Below, piece by piece: positions 1-7,799 of a stretch of DNA of 64,000 nucleotides (its first letter is position 1; each line of letters opens with the position of its first letter). The DNA lies in contig JACKLP010000001.1 in assembly GCA_024235875.1 (NCBI GenBank), positions 372,001-436,000 on the forward strand, in the 5' to 3' direction. Position numbers and translations under genes: made by a program. Below the pieces are notes generated by a model. That model was given only the letters and a program-made list of their open reading frames with translations. It searched no databases and had not been told where the DNA came from. The stretch is from Burkholderiaceae bacterium. Lineage in GTDB: Bacteria > Pseudomonadota > Gammaproteobacteria > Burkholderiales > Burkholderiaceae_E.

Positions 1-2
1 TC

Positions 3-875
3 GTCTACGGGCTGCTCGCCGCCGGCGGCACCCTGGGAATCCTGATTCCGCCGTCGATCCCACTGATCGTCTATGGCTTCATCACCGAGGAATCGATTCT
101 CAAGCTGTTCCTTGCAGGCGTTGGGCCCGGCCTGCTGCTGATGTTCCTGTTCGCCGCTTTCTCGATGATCTACGCGTCGCGCTCGACCAGCTACGAGCCC
201 TCGCCGCGCGCGTCCCGCGCCGAGCGCATCCGGGCCGGTACGCGAGCCCTGCCGGCGATCGCGCTGGCCGTGCTGGTGATCGGCGTCATCTACACGGGGG
301 TCGCCACGCCCACCGAGGCCGCCGCGGTCGGCTTCGCGTTCGCGCTGCTGATCACTGCGGTGCTGTTGCGCACGCTGACCTGGCAGGGCTTCAAGGAGGC
401 GTTGGTGGAGTCGATGGTCACGACTGTCACCATCCTGATGATCGTGGCCGGCGCCAAGGTCTTCGGCAAGGCCATCACGCTCTATCGGATCCCACAGGAA
501 CTCTCGCAACTGATCGCAGAGTCGTTCACGACGGTTGGCCCGTTCATCCTGGTCGTCGCAGGGGTCCTGATCCTGATGGGGTGCTTCCTCGAGGCCTTGT
601 CGATGATGCTGATCATGGTGCCGGTGCTCGCCCCCGCACTGACGCCCCTGGGCGTCGACAACGTCTGGTTCGGTGTCTTCTTCGTCATCATGATCGAGTG
701 CGCGCTGATCACCCCGCCCGTCGGCCTGAACCTCTACGTGATCCAGGCGGTCGGCCGGGCGACGCTGGTCGACGTCTCGAAGGGGGTCTGGCCATTCCTT
801 GCGCTGATGCTGCTCAGCGTGGTGCTGATCTACTTCCTGCCGGCGATCGCGCTCTACATCCCTTTCAAGCTCTGA
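3..875 (+). CDS. TRAP transporter large permease (DctM-like), 5'-truncated
   Basis: The C-terminal 290 residues of a TRAP-transporter large membrane subunit; the start lies before the window. The reading frame is open from base 3. The first visible stretch carries the DctM signature AAGGTLGILIPPSIP, and further on are ATPTEAAAVG and a C-terminal ECALITPPVGLNLYV motif, all typical of the 12-helix DctM subunit. Full-length family members have about 425 residues, so roughly two thirds is present. It would work with a DctP binding protein and DctQ small subunit in sodium-driven uptake of an organic acid; those partners must lie upstream outside the window. The substrate cannot be told. Confidence 0.93.
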   Translation, partial: VYGLLAAGGTLGILIPPSIPLIVYGFITEESILKLFLAGVGPGLLLMFLFAAFSMIYASRSTSYEPSPRASRAERIRAGTRALPAIALAVLVIGVIYTGVATPTEAAAVGFAFALLITAVLLRTLTWQGFKEALVESMVTTVTILMIVAGAKVFGKAITLYRIPQELSQLIAESFTTVGPFILVVAGVLILMGCFLEALSMMLIMVPVLAPALTPLGVDNVWFGVFFVIMIECALITPPVGLNLYVIQAVGRATLVDVSKGVWPFLALMLLSVVLIYFLPAIALYIPFKL

Positions 876-906
876 CGCTCGGGGCAGCCGTCGCTTCCGC
901 CATCCC

Positions 907-935
907 TTGCCTGATTGGTGCGAAGAGGCTATATT
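907..935 (+). promoter_or_regulatory. Sigma-70 promoter of tRNA-Asn
   Basis: TTGCCT at 907-912 and TATATT at 930-935 are separated by 17 bases, a near-consensus sigma-70 pair. Transcription would begin about 942, just upstream of the mature tRNA at 946. Both boxes are AT-rich against a GC-rich background. Confidence 0.7.
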
Positions 936-945
936 TGCCGGCTGA

Positions 946-1021
946 TCCCCGATAGCTCAGTCGGTAGAGCGACGGACTGTTAATCCGCAGGTCCCAGGTT
1001 CGAGCCCTGGTCGGGGAGCCA
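946..1021 (+). tRNA. tRNA-Asn (GTT)
   Basis: A 76-base cloverleaf with acceptor stem TCCCCGA pairing with TCGGGGA, a D arm GCTC/GAGC, anticodon loop CTGTTAA with anticodon GTT at 979-981, a GGTTCGAGCCC T arm and an encoded CCA end. It is a single-gene unit with its own promoter and terminator. Confidence 0.97.
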
Positions 1022-1031
1022 GTAAATTCAA

Positions 1032-1070
1032 GGGCTTGCGTGCGTATTCGCCGCAGGCCTTTTTCTTTTT
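1032..1070 (+). terminator. Intrinsic terminator of tRNA-Asn
   Basis: GGCTTGCG (1033-1040) pairs with CGCAGGCC (1052-1059), 8 bp including one G-U pair, followed directly by a T-rich tract (1060-1070). The 3' arm and T tract resemble those of the terminator behind tRNA-Leu at 14534-14560. Confidence 0.75.
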
Positions 1071-1208
1071 CGGCTCGCCGTGTCGGCATTTGTCTTTCGT
1101 GGCTTTCGTCCGGGATCGGGTCGGACGGCATCGTGCCGACAAGCGTTCGCCGGCCCCGAAGTAAACTGCGCCCGATCCGTCGCCCCCGATGCCAACCCCG
1201 AAGACGCC

Positions 1209-1805
1209 ATGCTCGAATTGCGTGGAATCCGCGTACTGTCCCTGTCCCCGATCGAGCTGACGCTGCCCGACGGCAAGTGCATCTCGATCCAGGGGGAGTC
1301 TGGCTCGGGCAAGTCGATGCTGTTGCGCGCAGTCGCCGATCTGGATCCGCACGACGGCGATGCGGCATTGGACGGCGAGGCCTGCAGCCGCATGCCGGCC
1401 CCCGAATGGCGTCGACGAGTCGTCTACGTTCCGGCCGATTCGGGCTGGTGGCACGATGCGGTGCGAGACCACTTCCCGCCCGAGGCGGACCTCCCGGCGC
1501 TGCTTCGCGAAATGGACCTCAAGCCCGATCTCGCCGACGGACCGGTCAGCCGATTGTCGACCGGTGAGCGCCAGCGCCTGGCTTTGCTAAGAGCGCTCGG
1601 CCCACAGGTCAGAGTCCTGCTGCTGGACGAGCCCACGTCGGGGCTCGACGAGCGAGGCACCCGACGAGTCGAGGCCTGGCTGCAGCGCGCGATGCAAGCT
1701 GGCGTGGGCGTGCTGCTCGTGACGCACAGCCCGGAGCAGGCGAAACGCCTGGCACAGCGAAGGATGATTCTTCGCGACGGCGTCCTCGAAGAACTCACGG
1801 CATGA
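1209..1805 (+). CDS. fetA: ABC transporter ATP-binding protein, FetA/YbbL-like
   Basis: A small (198 aa) ABC ATPase. Walker A GESGSGKS lies near residue 30, the signature LSTGERQRL near residue 118, and Walker B VLLLDEPTSGLD follows about 20 residues on. The short length and the direct partner, a UPF0014/FetB permease whose ATG overlaps this stop by 4 nt, match the FetAB system. FetAB exports iron in Escherichia coli and protects against oxidative stress. The ATG at 1209 was chosen because it places the first beta strand (MLELRGIRV) as in homologues; a longer in-frame extension runs back through low-quality sequence. The metal is inferred from the family only. Confidence 0.85.
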   Translation: MLELRGIRVLSLSPIELTLPDGKCISIQGESGSGKSMLLRAVADLDPHDGDAALDGEACSRMPAPEWRRRVVYVPADSGWWHDAVRDHFPPEADLPALLREMDLKPDLADGPVSRLSTGERQRLALLRALGPQVRVLLLDEPTSGLDERGTRRVEAWLQRAMQAGVGVLLVTHSPEQAKRLAQRRMILRDGVLEELTA

Positions 1806-2611
1806 GCGCGCCTGCGATCGGTCCCGGGGGCCTTGCCATCGCCGCCCTGCTCGTGCTGGCGAGCGCGGCCGTGTCGCTGGTCCTCCAACTCGGGCTGGCT
1901 CGCGGCTTGCTGGTGGCGGCGCTGCGCACGATCGTCCAGTTGCTGCTCGTCGGCATGGTGCTGGAATGGGTCTTCGCCCTGCGCTCGCCCTTGATCGTCG
2001 CAGCCGTGCTCGCGCTGATGTTCACGCTCGCGAGCCGCGAGATCCTGTCGCGCCAGGAACGTCGCCTGGCTGGCGGGTGGAGCCGATGGATCGCCGGCGG
2101 CAGCATGCTCGCAGCGACGGTGGTGGCCATGTTCGCCGGTCTCGCCGCGCTGCGCCCCAGGCCGGTACTCGAGGCCAGCGTATTGATCCCGCTGCTCGGC
2201 ATCGTGCTGGGCAATGTGATGAACGGGGTGAGCCTGAGCCTGAACACCTTCCACAACGGTGTGGTGCGCGATCGGCTGGCCATCGAGGCGAGGCTCGCGC
2301 TCGGCTCGAACCGCTTCGACGCGCTGCGTTCAACGCAGATCGGCGCCTTGCGCAGCGGGCTGATTCCGATCCTCAACCAGATGTCGGCCGCCGGCGTGAT
2401 CACCCTGCCCGGCATGATGACCGGCCAGGTGCTCGCCGGCATGCCGGTACTCGAGGCCGCCAAGTACCAGATCCTGGTGCTGCTGCTGATCGCCGGTGCA
2501 TCCTGCCTGGGCGCGATCCTCGCGAGCTGGATCGCGGTCCGTCGGATCAGCGACGAGCGCGACCGCCTGCGACTGGATCGCCTGCTTGGCGTGTCCCGGA
2601 GCCAGCGGTAG
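1802..2611 (+). CDS. fetB: Iron/metal export ABC permease, FetB/YbbM (UPF0014) family
   Basis: A 269-aa integral membrane protein with about seven hydrophobic segments. It matches the UPF0014 pattern, including LRTIVQLLLVGMVL near the N terminus, the NVMNGVSLSLN motif in the middle and LPGMMTGQVLAG in the C-terminal half. It forms a two-gene transporter with the preceding ATPase, to which it is coupled by an ATGA overlap. Its last 65 bases overlap the 3' end of the convergent flavoprotein gene on the other strand. By family, the role is export of iron or another metal from the cytoplasm. Confidence 0.88.
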   Translation: MSAPAIGPGGLAIAALLVLASAAVSLVLQLGLARGLLVAALRTIVQLLLVGMVLEWVFALRSPLIVAAVLALMFTLASREILSRQERRLAGGWSRWIAGGSMLAATVVAMFAGLAALRPRPVLEASVLIPLLGIVLGNVMNGVSLSLNTFHNGVVRDRLAIEARLALGSNRFDALRSTQIGALRSGLIPILNQMSAAGVITLPGMMTGQVLAGMPVLEAAKYQILVLLLIAGASCLGAILASWIAVRRISDERDRLRLDRLLGVSRSQR

Positions 2612-3584
2612 CGGCGTTGGAAGGCCGCGGCGATGCCGCCGTCCGATATTCGTGAACCAGTCGATCGATCAAGGCGGCGGTGGCGGGCACATCCGGGATA
2701 CCCGACACCGAATGCCCTGCACTCCAGATATCGCTCCAACGGCGCGGTCGATCACCGCCAGCCACCTGCCCGCCGAAGCGCGCCCTGGCCGCCTCGATCG
2801 TCACGTGGTCGGGTAGCGCGCGGGGATCCAGGCCCGCCCGCTCCAGTGACGCGGCGATGAAATTGGCCGGCAAGCCGGTCACCGCCGAGGTCAGCACGAT
2901 GTCGTCGAGTTCGCTGTCCACGACCATCTGCTTGTACGGGTCGGCCGCCATGCTTTCTCGCGTGGCGACGAAACGGGTACCCATGTAGCCGTAGTCGGCG
3001 CCAAGCTCGATCGCAGCATGCAGGCCGCGGCCATCGGTCAGCCCGCCGGCCAGCACGATCACGCCGTCGTAGTCGCGGCGCAGCGCACGCACGAAGGCGA
3101 ACGGATTGGCCCAGCCGGTCTGGCCGCCTGCCCCCGCGCACAACAGCACCAGGCCGTCGGCCCCCGCCTCGACCGCCTTCTCGGCATGGCGCAGCGACGC
3201 GACATCTGCAAGGACACGGCAGCCGGCATCGTGCAGGCGCGGCAGCACGTCGGCGGGCGAACCGACGCTGGTGATGACGAGCTCGCAGCGATGCGCGACG
3301 ACGCAGTCGATGTCGGCCCGAAGGGCCTGCGCGCTACGGCGCATGATCAGGTTCGGGCAATACGGCGCCACCGCCCGGCCGGCATCCCGGGCGCGCTCGC
3401 CAGCGAGGTCGAGACGGCTCATCCAGTCATCGAGCTCGGCCTGGTCGCGACAGTTGGCGGTTGGAAACGCACCGATCGCACCGGCCCCGCAGGCGGCGGC
3501 GACGAGATCGACGCCCGAGACGCGCAGCATCGGGGCCACGATCAACGGCAGGCGCAGGCGATCATCGAACGGCATTTTCGGCAT
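2547..3584 (-). CDS. Nitronate monooxygenase-like FMN enzyme
   Basis: A 345-aa TIM-barrel flavoprotein of the nitronate monooxygenase / 2-nitropropane dioxygenase family. Supporting motifs are LIVAPMLRVSG at the N terminus, GADGLVLLCAGAGGQTGW in the middle, and VLAGGLTDGRGL followed by GYMGTRFVAT, which form the FMN-phosphate site. In class I enzymes the loop reads AGGH with a catalytic His; here it is AGGQT, so true nitronate oxidation is uncertain. The ATG at 3584 is preceded by AAGGACG at SD distance; a second ATG follows three codons later. The gene is divergent from a ThDP enzyme with only 99 bases between them, which suggests shared control. Confidence 0.8.
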   Translation of the reverse strand: MPKMPFDDRLRLPLIVAPMLRVSGVDLVAAACGAGAIGAFPTANCRDQAELDDWMSRLDLAGERARDAGRAVAPYCPNLIMRRSAQALRADIDCVVAHRCELVITSVGSPADVLPRLHDAGCRVLADVASLRHAEKAVEAGADGLVLLCAGAGGQTGWANPFAFVRALRRDYDGVIVLAGGLTDGRGLHAAIELGADYGYMGTRFVATRESMAADPYKQMVVDSELDDIVLTSAVTGLPANFIAASLERAGLDPRALPDHVTIEAARARFGGQVAGGDRPRRWSDIWSAGHSVSGIPDVPATAALIDRLVHEYRTAASPRPSNAATAGSGTRQAGDPVAGGRARR

Positions 3585-3683
3585 CGGTCGTCCTTCAGCG
3601 GGGCATCCCGGAGAGTACGTCATCCCGGGGCCCGGTCGCGGTAGCATTGATCGGATTCCAAGACCGAAACCGGAGACAAGACC

Positions 3684-5483
3684 ATGGCCGGATCCAGCAC
3701 GCCGAATGGCGGCCAGATGATCGTCGACTACCTGATCCAGGAGGGGGTTCCCTACGCGTTCGGGCTGTGCGGCCATGGCAACATCGGCTTCATCGATGCG
3801 CTCCACGAGCGCGCCGACGAGATCACGACGATCTCTGTCCACCACGAAACCGTGGCCGGCTTCATGGCCGACGTCTACTACCGCGTAGGTGGCAAGCCCA
3901 CGGCCACCTTCACCTCCTGCGGCCCCGGCTCGGCCAATCTGCCGATCGCGCTGGCGAACTCGTATTTCGACTCGGTACCCTTCCTGGCGATCACCGGCAA
4001 CGTGCCGACCAGCCAGTTCAATCGCGGCGCCTTCCAGGAGACCTATCGTCAGCACCAGGCCGATTTCCCATCGACCGTGCGTGCCTATTGCAAGCGGGTG
4101 TTCCAGCCCACGCGCGGCGAGATGATGCCAGTCGCGGTGCGCCAGGCCTGGAAGACGATGATCACCGGTCGACCCGGTCCGGTGGTGCTCGACGTCCCCT
4201 TCGATATCTTCAAGGAACCGGTGGGCGAGCCGACGCCCGATGCGCAGGCCTGGAACGCGAACATCAGTTCACGCTGCGGCGCCGACCCGCAGGGCGTGGA
4301 GAAGACGCTCGACCTTCTGCTCGCCGCCGAACGCCCGGTGATCCTCGTGGGCCAGGGGGTGAAGTACGGCGCGGCCTGCGACGCGTTGCGCCAACTTGCC
4401 GAGCGGCTTCGGATCCCGGTGGCGCAGTCGGCCAGCGGTATCGGCGCGATGCCCGCCGATCACCCACTCTCACTGGGGCTGGTCGCGCGCAATGGGACCT
4501 ACCAGGCCAATCACGCGGCGCGCCAGGCCGACGTGCTCCTGGCACTGGGGGTGCGCTTCGACGACCGAACCTCTTCGAGCTGGCTGCCGGGCTATTCGTT
4601 CTCGATACCCCCGACGCGCCTGATCCACGTCGACATCGATCCCGACGAGATCGGCCGAAACTATCCGGTCGAGCTGGGCCTCATGGCCGACGTCGGCACC
4701 TTCCTCGAACAACTCCGGCAAGGGCTCGACCGACGCGGCATCCCTGATCGGGCTTCGGCACGGTCGACCCCCTGGCTCGACGCGATCGCCGGTTATCGAC
4801 GCGAATGGGAGGCCTTCATCGCGCCCGGCTTCGCCGACGCCTCGTCTCCGATCCATCCGCAGCGCGCCGCCTTCGAGATCGACCGCGCCCTGCCCGAGGA
4901 CGCGATCCTGGTCAGCGACATCGGCATCCATCACAACTGGCTGATCCAGTTCTGCCAGCCGAGTCGGCCCGATTCCCTGATCGGCTCGATGGGTTTCGGT
5001 CCGATGGGCTTCGGCGTGGCCGGCGTGCTCGGCGCAAAGCTGGCCGCGCCCGAGCGGCCCTGCGTATCGGTCTGCGGCGACGGCGCCTTCTTCATGCATG
5101 CCAGCGTCCTCGGGACGGCGGTGGAGTACGCGCTGCCGGTCGTCTGGGTGGTCTGGAACAATGCCGCCTACGCGTCGATCCGCGGGCTGCAGCGCGGCTA
5201 CCTGGGTGGGCGCGAGCTGGCGACCGACTTTCGCTACCCCGACAGCGGTTCGCCATACACGCCGGATTTCGCTGCGATGGCCCGCTCGGCCGGCGTCGAG
5301 GGCGTCAGCGTGAGTCGTCCCGATGAACTCGCGGACGCGATCCGAGCCGGCATCGCGGCCGGCCGGCCCTACCTGATCGACGCGAGCATCGCGGCCGATG
5401 CCAACCCGGGCGGCGCGGGTGTGTGGGAACTGCCGGGACTCGGCGTCAGCCGCCCCGCCATCGGCTCGCGCTATGAACCCTAG
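3684..5483 (+). CDS. Thiamine diphosphate-dependent enzyme, acetolactate-synthase-like
   Basis: A 599-aa three-domain ThDP enzyme with N-terminal PYR domain, central domain and C-terminal PP domain. The cofactor-activating glutamate is E55 in VHHETVAGFMAD. The ThDP motif starts with GDG at 465-467 and ends with WNN about 27 residues later. The fold is that of acetolactate synthase, benzoylformate decarboxylase and related carboligases. No regulatory (IlvN-type) subunit is adjacent, and GLCGHGNIG replaces the usual FGVPG-type loop, so it is unlikely to be the branched-chain biosynthetic enzyme. GGAG lies 8 nt before the ATG. The substrate is unknown. Confidence 0.8.
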   Translation: MAGSSTPNGGQMIVDYLIQEGVPYAFGLCGHGNIGFIDALHERADEITTISVHHETVAGFMADVYYRVGGKPTATFTSCGPGSANLPIALANSYFDSVPFLAITGNVPTSQFNRGAFQETYRQHQADFPSTVRAYCKRVFQPTRGEMMPVAVRQAWKTMITGRPGPVVLDVPFDIFKEPVGEPTPDAQAWNANISSRCGADPQGVEKTLDLLLAAERPVILVGQGVKYGAACDALRQLAERLRIPVAQSASGIGAMPADHPLSLGLVARNGTYQANHAARQADVLLALGVRFDDRTSSSWLPGYSFSIPPTRLIHVDIDPDEIGRNYPVELGLMADVGTFLEQLRQGLDRRGIPDRASARSTPWLDAIAGYRREWEAFIAPGFADASSPIHPQRAAFEIDRALPEDAILVSDIGIHHNWLIQFCQPSRPDSLIGSMGFGPMGFGVAGVLGAKLAAPERPCVSVCGDGAFFMHASVLGTAVEYALPVVWVVWNNAAYASIRGLQRGYLGGRELATDFRYPDSGSPYTPDFAAMARSAGVEGVSVSRPDELADAIRAGIAAGRPYLIDASIAADANPGGAGVWELPGLGVSRPAIGSRYEP

Positions 5484-5489
5484 CTAGCG

Positions 5490-7799
5490 TCATGCCTCGG
5501 CAAGGCGAATCGCGTCGGCGACGGCGAGCGCGGTCATGTTCACGATCCGGCGCACCGTCGACGAAGCGGTCAGGATGTGTACCGGTCGCGCCGCGCCGAG
5601 CAGGATCGGGCCCACCGTCACGCCATGCCCCCCCGTCATCTTGATGACGTTGAACAGGATGTTCGCGGCATCCAGGTTCGGGCAGATCAGGACGTTGGCC
5701 GCGCCGCTCAGGGTGGTCTCGGGCAGGAACTCCCGGCGCAGCCGCTCGCTGAGCGCGGCGTCACCATGAAGTTCGCCATCGGCCTCCACATCGGGACATC
5801 GTTCCAGGAACAGGTCGCGCGCATGCCGCATCTTGCGTGCAGACGGGCGCTCCGAGGACCCGAAGCTGGAATGCGACAGGAAGGCCAGCTTCGGCGGGAC
5901 GCCGAAGCAGCGCACGGCCTCGGTCGCGAGTTCGGCGATGTGTGCCAACTCGTGCGCGTCAGGGTCTTCGTTGACCGAGGTATCGGCGATGAACAGCGTG
6001 TAGCGCTCGAGCATCAGCGCGTTCATCGTCGCATAGGCAGTCGCTCCTTCGGCGAGCCCGATGATGCCAGCGACCCGGTCCAGGTGCGCCTCGAAGCGAC
6101 CGACCAGGCCACAGAGCATGGCGTCGGCATCGCCAAGGCGGATCATCATCGCACCGATCGCGGTGTGCGAGCGGCGCAGCGCGGCCTTGGCGATCTCGGG
6201 CGTGACGCCGTCGCGGCCATGCAAGCGGTGGTAGGCCTCCCAGTACTGCCGGTAGCGGGGATCATCGTCGGCGTCGATCAGCTCGAAGTCGCGGCCGGCG
6301 ACCAGTCGCAGGCCCGCGCGCCGGATCCGCGATTCGATCACGGCCGGACGACCGATCAGGATCGGTCGGGCCAGGCCCTCATCGACCGCGACCTGCGCCG
6401 CCCGCAGCACGCGCACGTCCTCGCCTTCGGCATAGACGACCCGCCTGGGCGACGCCTTGGCTGCCGTGAAGACGGGCCGCATGAACATGCCGGTATGAGT
6501 GACGAAGCGGCCCAGCGAATCGCGGTAGGCCTGCATGTCGGCAATGGGCCGCGTCGCCACGCCGGAGTCCTCGGCCGCCTTGGCGACAGCCGGCGCGATG
6601 CGCAGGATCAGCCGGGAATCGAACGGCGTCGGAATCAGGTAGTCGGGGCCGAAGACCATCTCGCGCCCCTGGTAGGCCGCAGCGACCTCGTCGCTGGTCT
6701 CGGCCTTGGCCAACGCGGCGATCTCGCGCACGCAGGCAAGCTTCATCTCCTCGGTGATCGCGCTCGCGCCGCTATCGAGCGCCCCCCGAAAGATGTAGGG
6801 GAAGCACAGGACATTGTTGACCTGATTCGGATAGTCCGAGCGGCCGGTCGCAATGATGCAATCGGGCCGAGCCGCCTTGGCCAACTCGGGGCGGATCTCG
6901 GGCTCCGGGTTCGCCAGCGCGAGGATGATCGGGCGATCGGCCATCGTGGCGACCATCTCGGCACTCAGCACCCCGGCCGCCGAGCAGCCGAGGAAAACGT
7001 CCGCACCGGCCACGGCGTCGGCCAGTGTGCGCATTTCGGTGCGTTGCGCGTAGCGCTGCTTGGACGCGTCGAGCGCATCGCCCCGGTCGGGGCGAACGAC
7101 ACCGCGCGAATCGCAGACGAAGACATTCTCGCGCCGCACGCCGAGCGCGATCATCAGGTCCAGACACGCGATCGCCGCCGCACCGGCACCCGAGACCGCC
7201 AGGCGCACCGAGTCGATCGGCTTGCCAACGATCTCGAGGCCGTTGAGCATCGCGGCGGTCGAGATGATCGCGGTGCCGTGCTGGTCATCGTGGAAGACCG
7301 GGATCGACAAGCGCTCGCGCAGCTTGCGCTCGATCGTGAAGCACTCGGGCGCCTTGATGTCCTCCAGGTTGATCCCGCCCAGCGTCGGCTGCAGCGCCGC
7401 GATGATGTCCACCAGCTTGTCGGGATCGGTCTCGTCGAGCTCGATGTCGAACACGTCGATGCCCGCGAATTTCTTGAACAGGCAGCCCTTGCCCTCCATC
7501 ACCGGCTTGCCGGCCAGGGGCCCGATGTCGCCAAGCCCGAGCACCGCCGTGCCGTTCGTGATCACGCCGACCAGGTTGGCGCGCGACGTGTATTCGGCGG
7601 CCATCGCCGGATCGTCGCGGATCTCGAGGCAGGCATAGGCCACGCCCGGTGAATACGCGAGCGAAAGGTCGCGCTGGTTCGACAGCGGCTTGGTCGGCGT
7701 GACCGAGATCTTGCCCCGCGTCGGCAGGCGGTGATAGTCGAGTGCCGCGCCCCTCAGGGCCCGCTCGGCCTCTTCCCTGGAATCGGTCGGATCAGTCAC
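5490..7799 (-). CDS. maeB: NADP-dependent malic enzyme with phosphotransacetylase-like domain
   Basis: A 769-aa enzyme converting malate to pyruvate, CO2 and NADPH. The N-terminal catalytic domain has YSPGVAYACLEI and NGTAVLGLGDIG; the NAD(P)-binding domain has VSGAGAAAIACLD; the C-terminal half, from about residue 430, is a phosphate acetyltransferase-like domain used for allosteric control in the MaeB class. The chosen start is GTG at 7799, preceded by AAGGAG at ideal spacing; a longer start would add an atypical basic leader. It overlaps the stop of the upstream acetoacetyl-CoA synthetase gene by 8 nt, so the two are co-translated. It is convergent with the ThDP gene, 6 bases away. Confidence 0.93.
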   Translation of the reverse strand: MTDPTDSREEAERALRGAALDYHRLPTRGKISVTPTKPLSNQRDLSLAYSPGVAYACLEIRDDPAMAAEYTSRANLVGVITNGTAVLGLGDIGPLAGKPVMEGKGCLFKKFAGIDVFDIELDETDPDKLVDIIAALQPTLGGINLEDIKAPECFTIERKLRERLSIPVFHDDQHGTAIISTAAMLNGLEIVGKPIDSVRLAVSGAGAAAIACLDLMIALGVRRENVFVCDSRGVVRPDRGDALDASKQRYAQRTEMRTLADAVAGADVFLGCSAAGVLSAEMVATMADRPIILALANPEPEIRPELAKAARPDCIIATGRSDYPNQVNNVLCFPYIFRGALDSGASAITEEMKLACVREIAALAKAETSDEVAAAYQGREMVFGPDYLIPTPFDSRLILRIAPAVAKAAEDSGVATRPIADMQAYRDSLGRFVTHTGMFMRPVFTAAKASPRRVVYAEGEDVRVLRAAQVAVDEGLARPILIGRPAVIESRIRRAGLRLVAGRDFELIDADDDPRYRQYWEAYHRLHGRDGVTPEIAKAALRRSHTAIGAMMIRLGDADAMLCGLVGRFEAHLDRVAGIIGLAEGATAYATMNALMLERYTLFIADTSVNEDPDAHELAHIAELATEAVRCFGVPPKLAFLSHSSFGSSERPSARKMRHARDLFLERCPDVEADGELHGDAALSERLRREFLPETTLSGAANVLICPNLDAANILFNVIKMTGGHGVTVGPILLGAARPVHILTASSTVRRIVNMTALAVADAIRLAEA

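Noticed and set aside
5577..7652. A 691-residue open frame on the plus strand across the malic enzyme gene
   Set aside because: Antisense to a complete MaeB; no start context and no recognisable motif.
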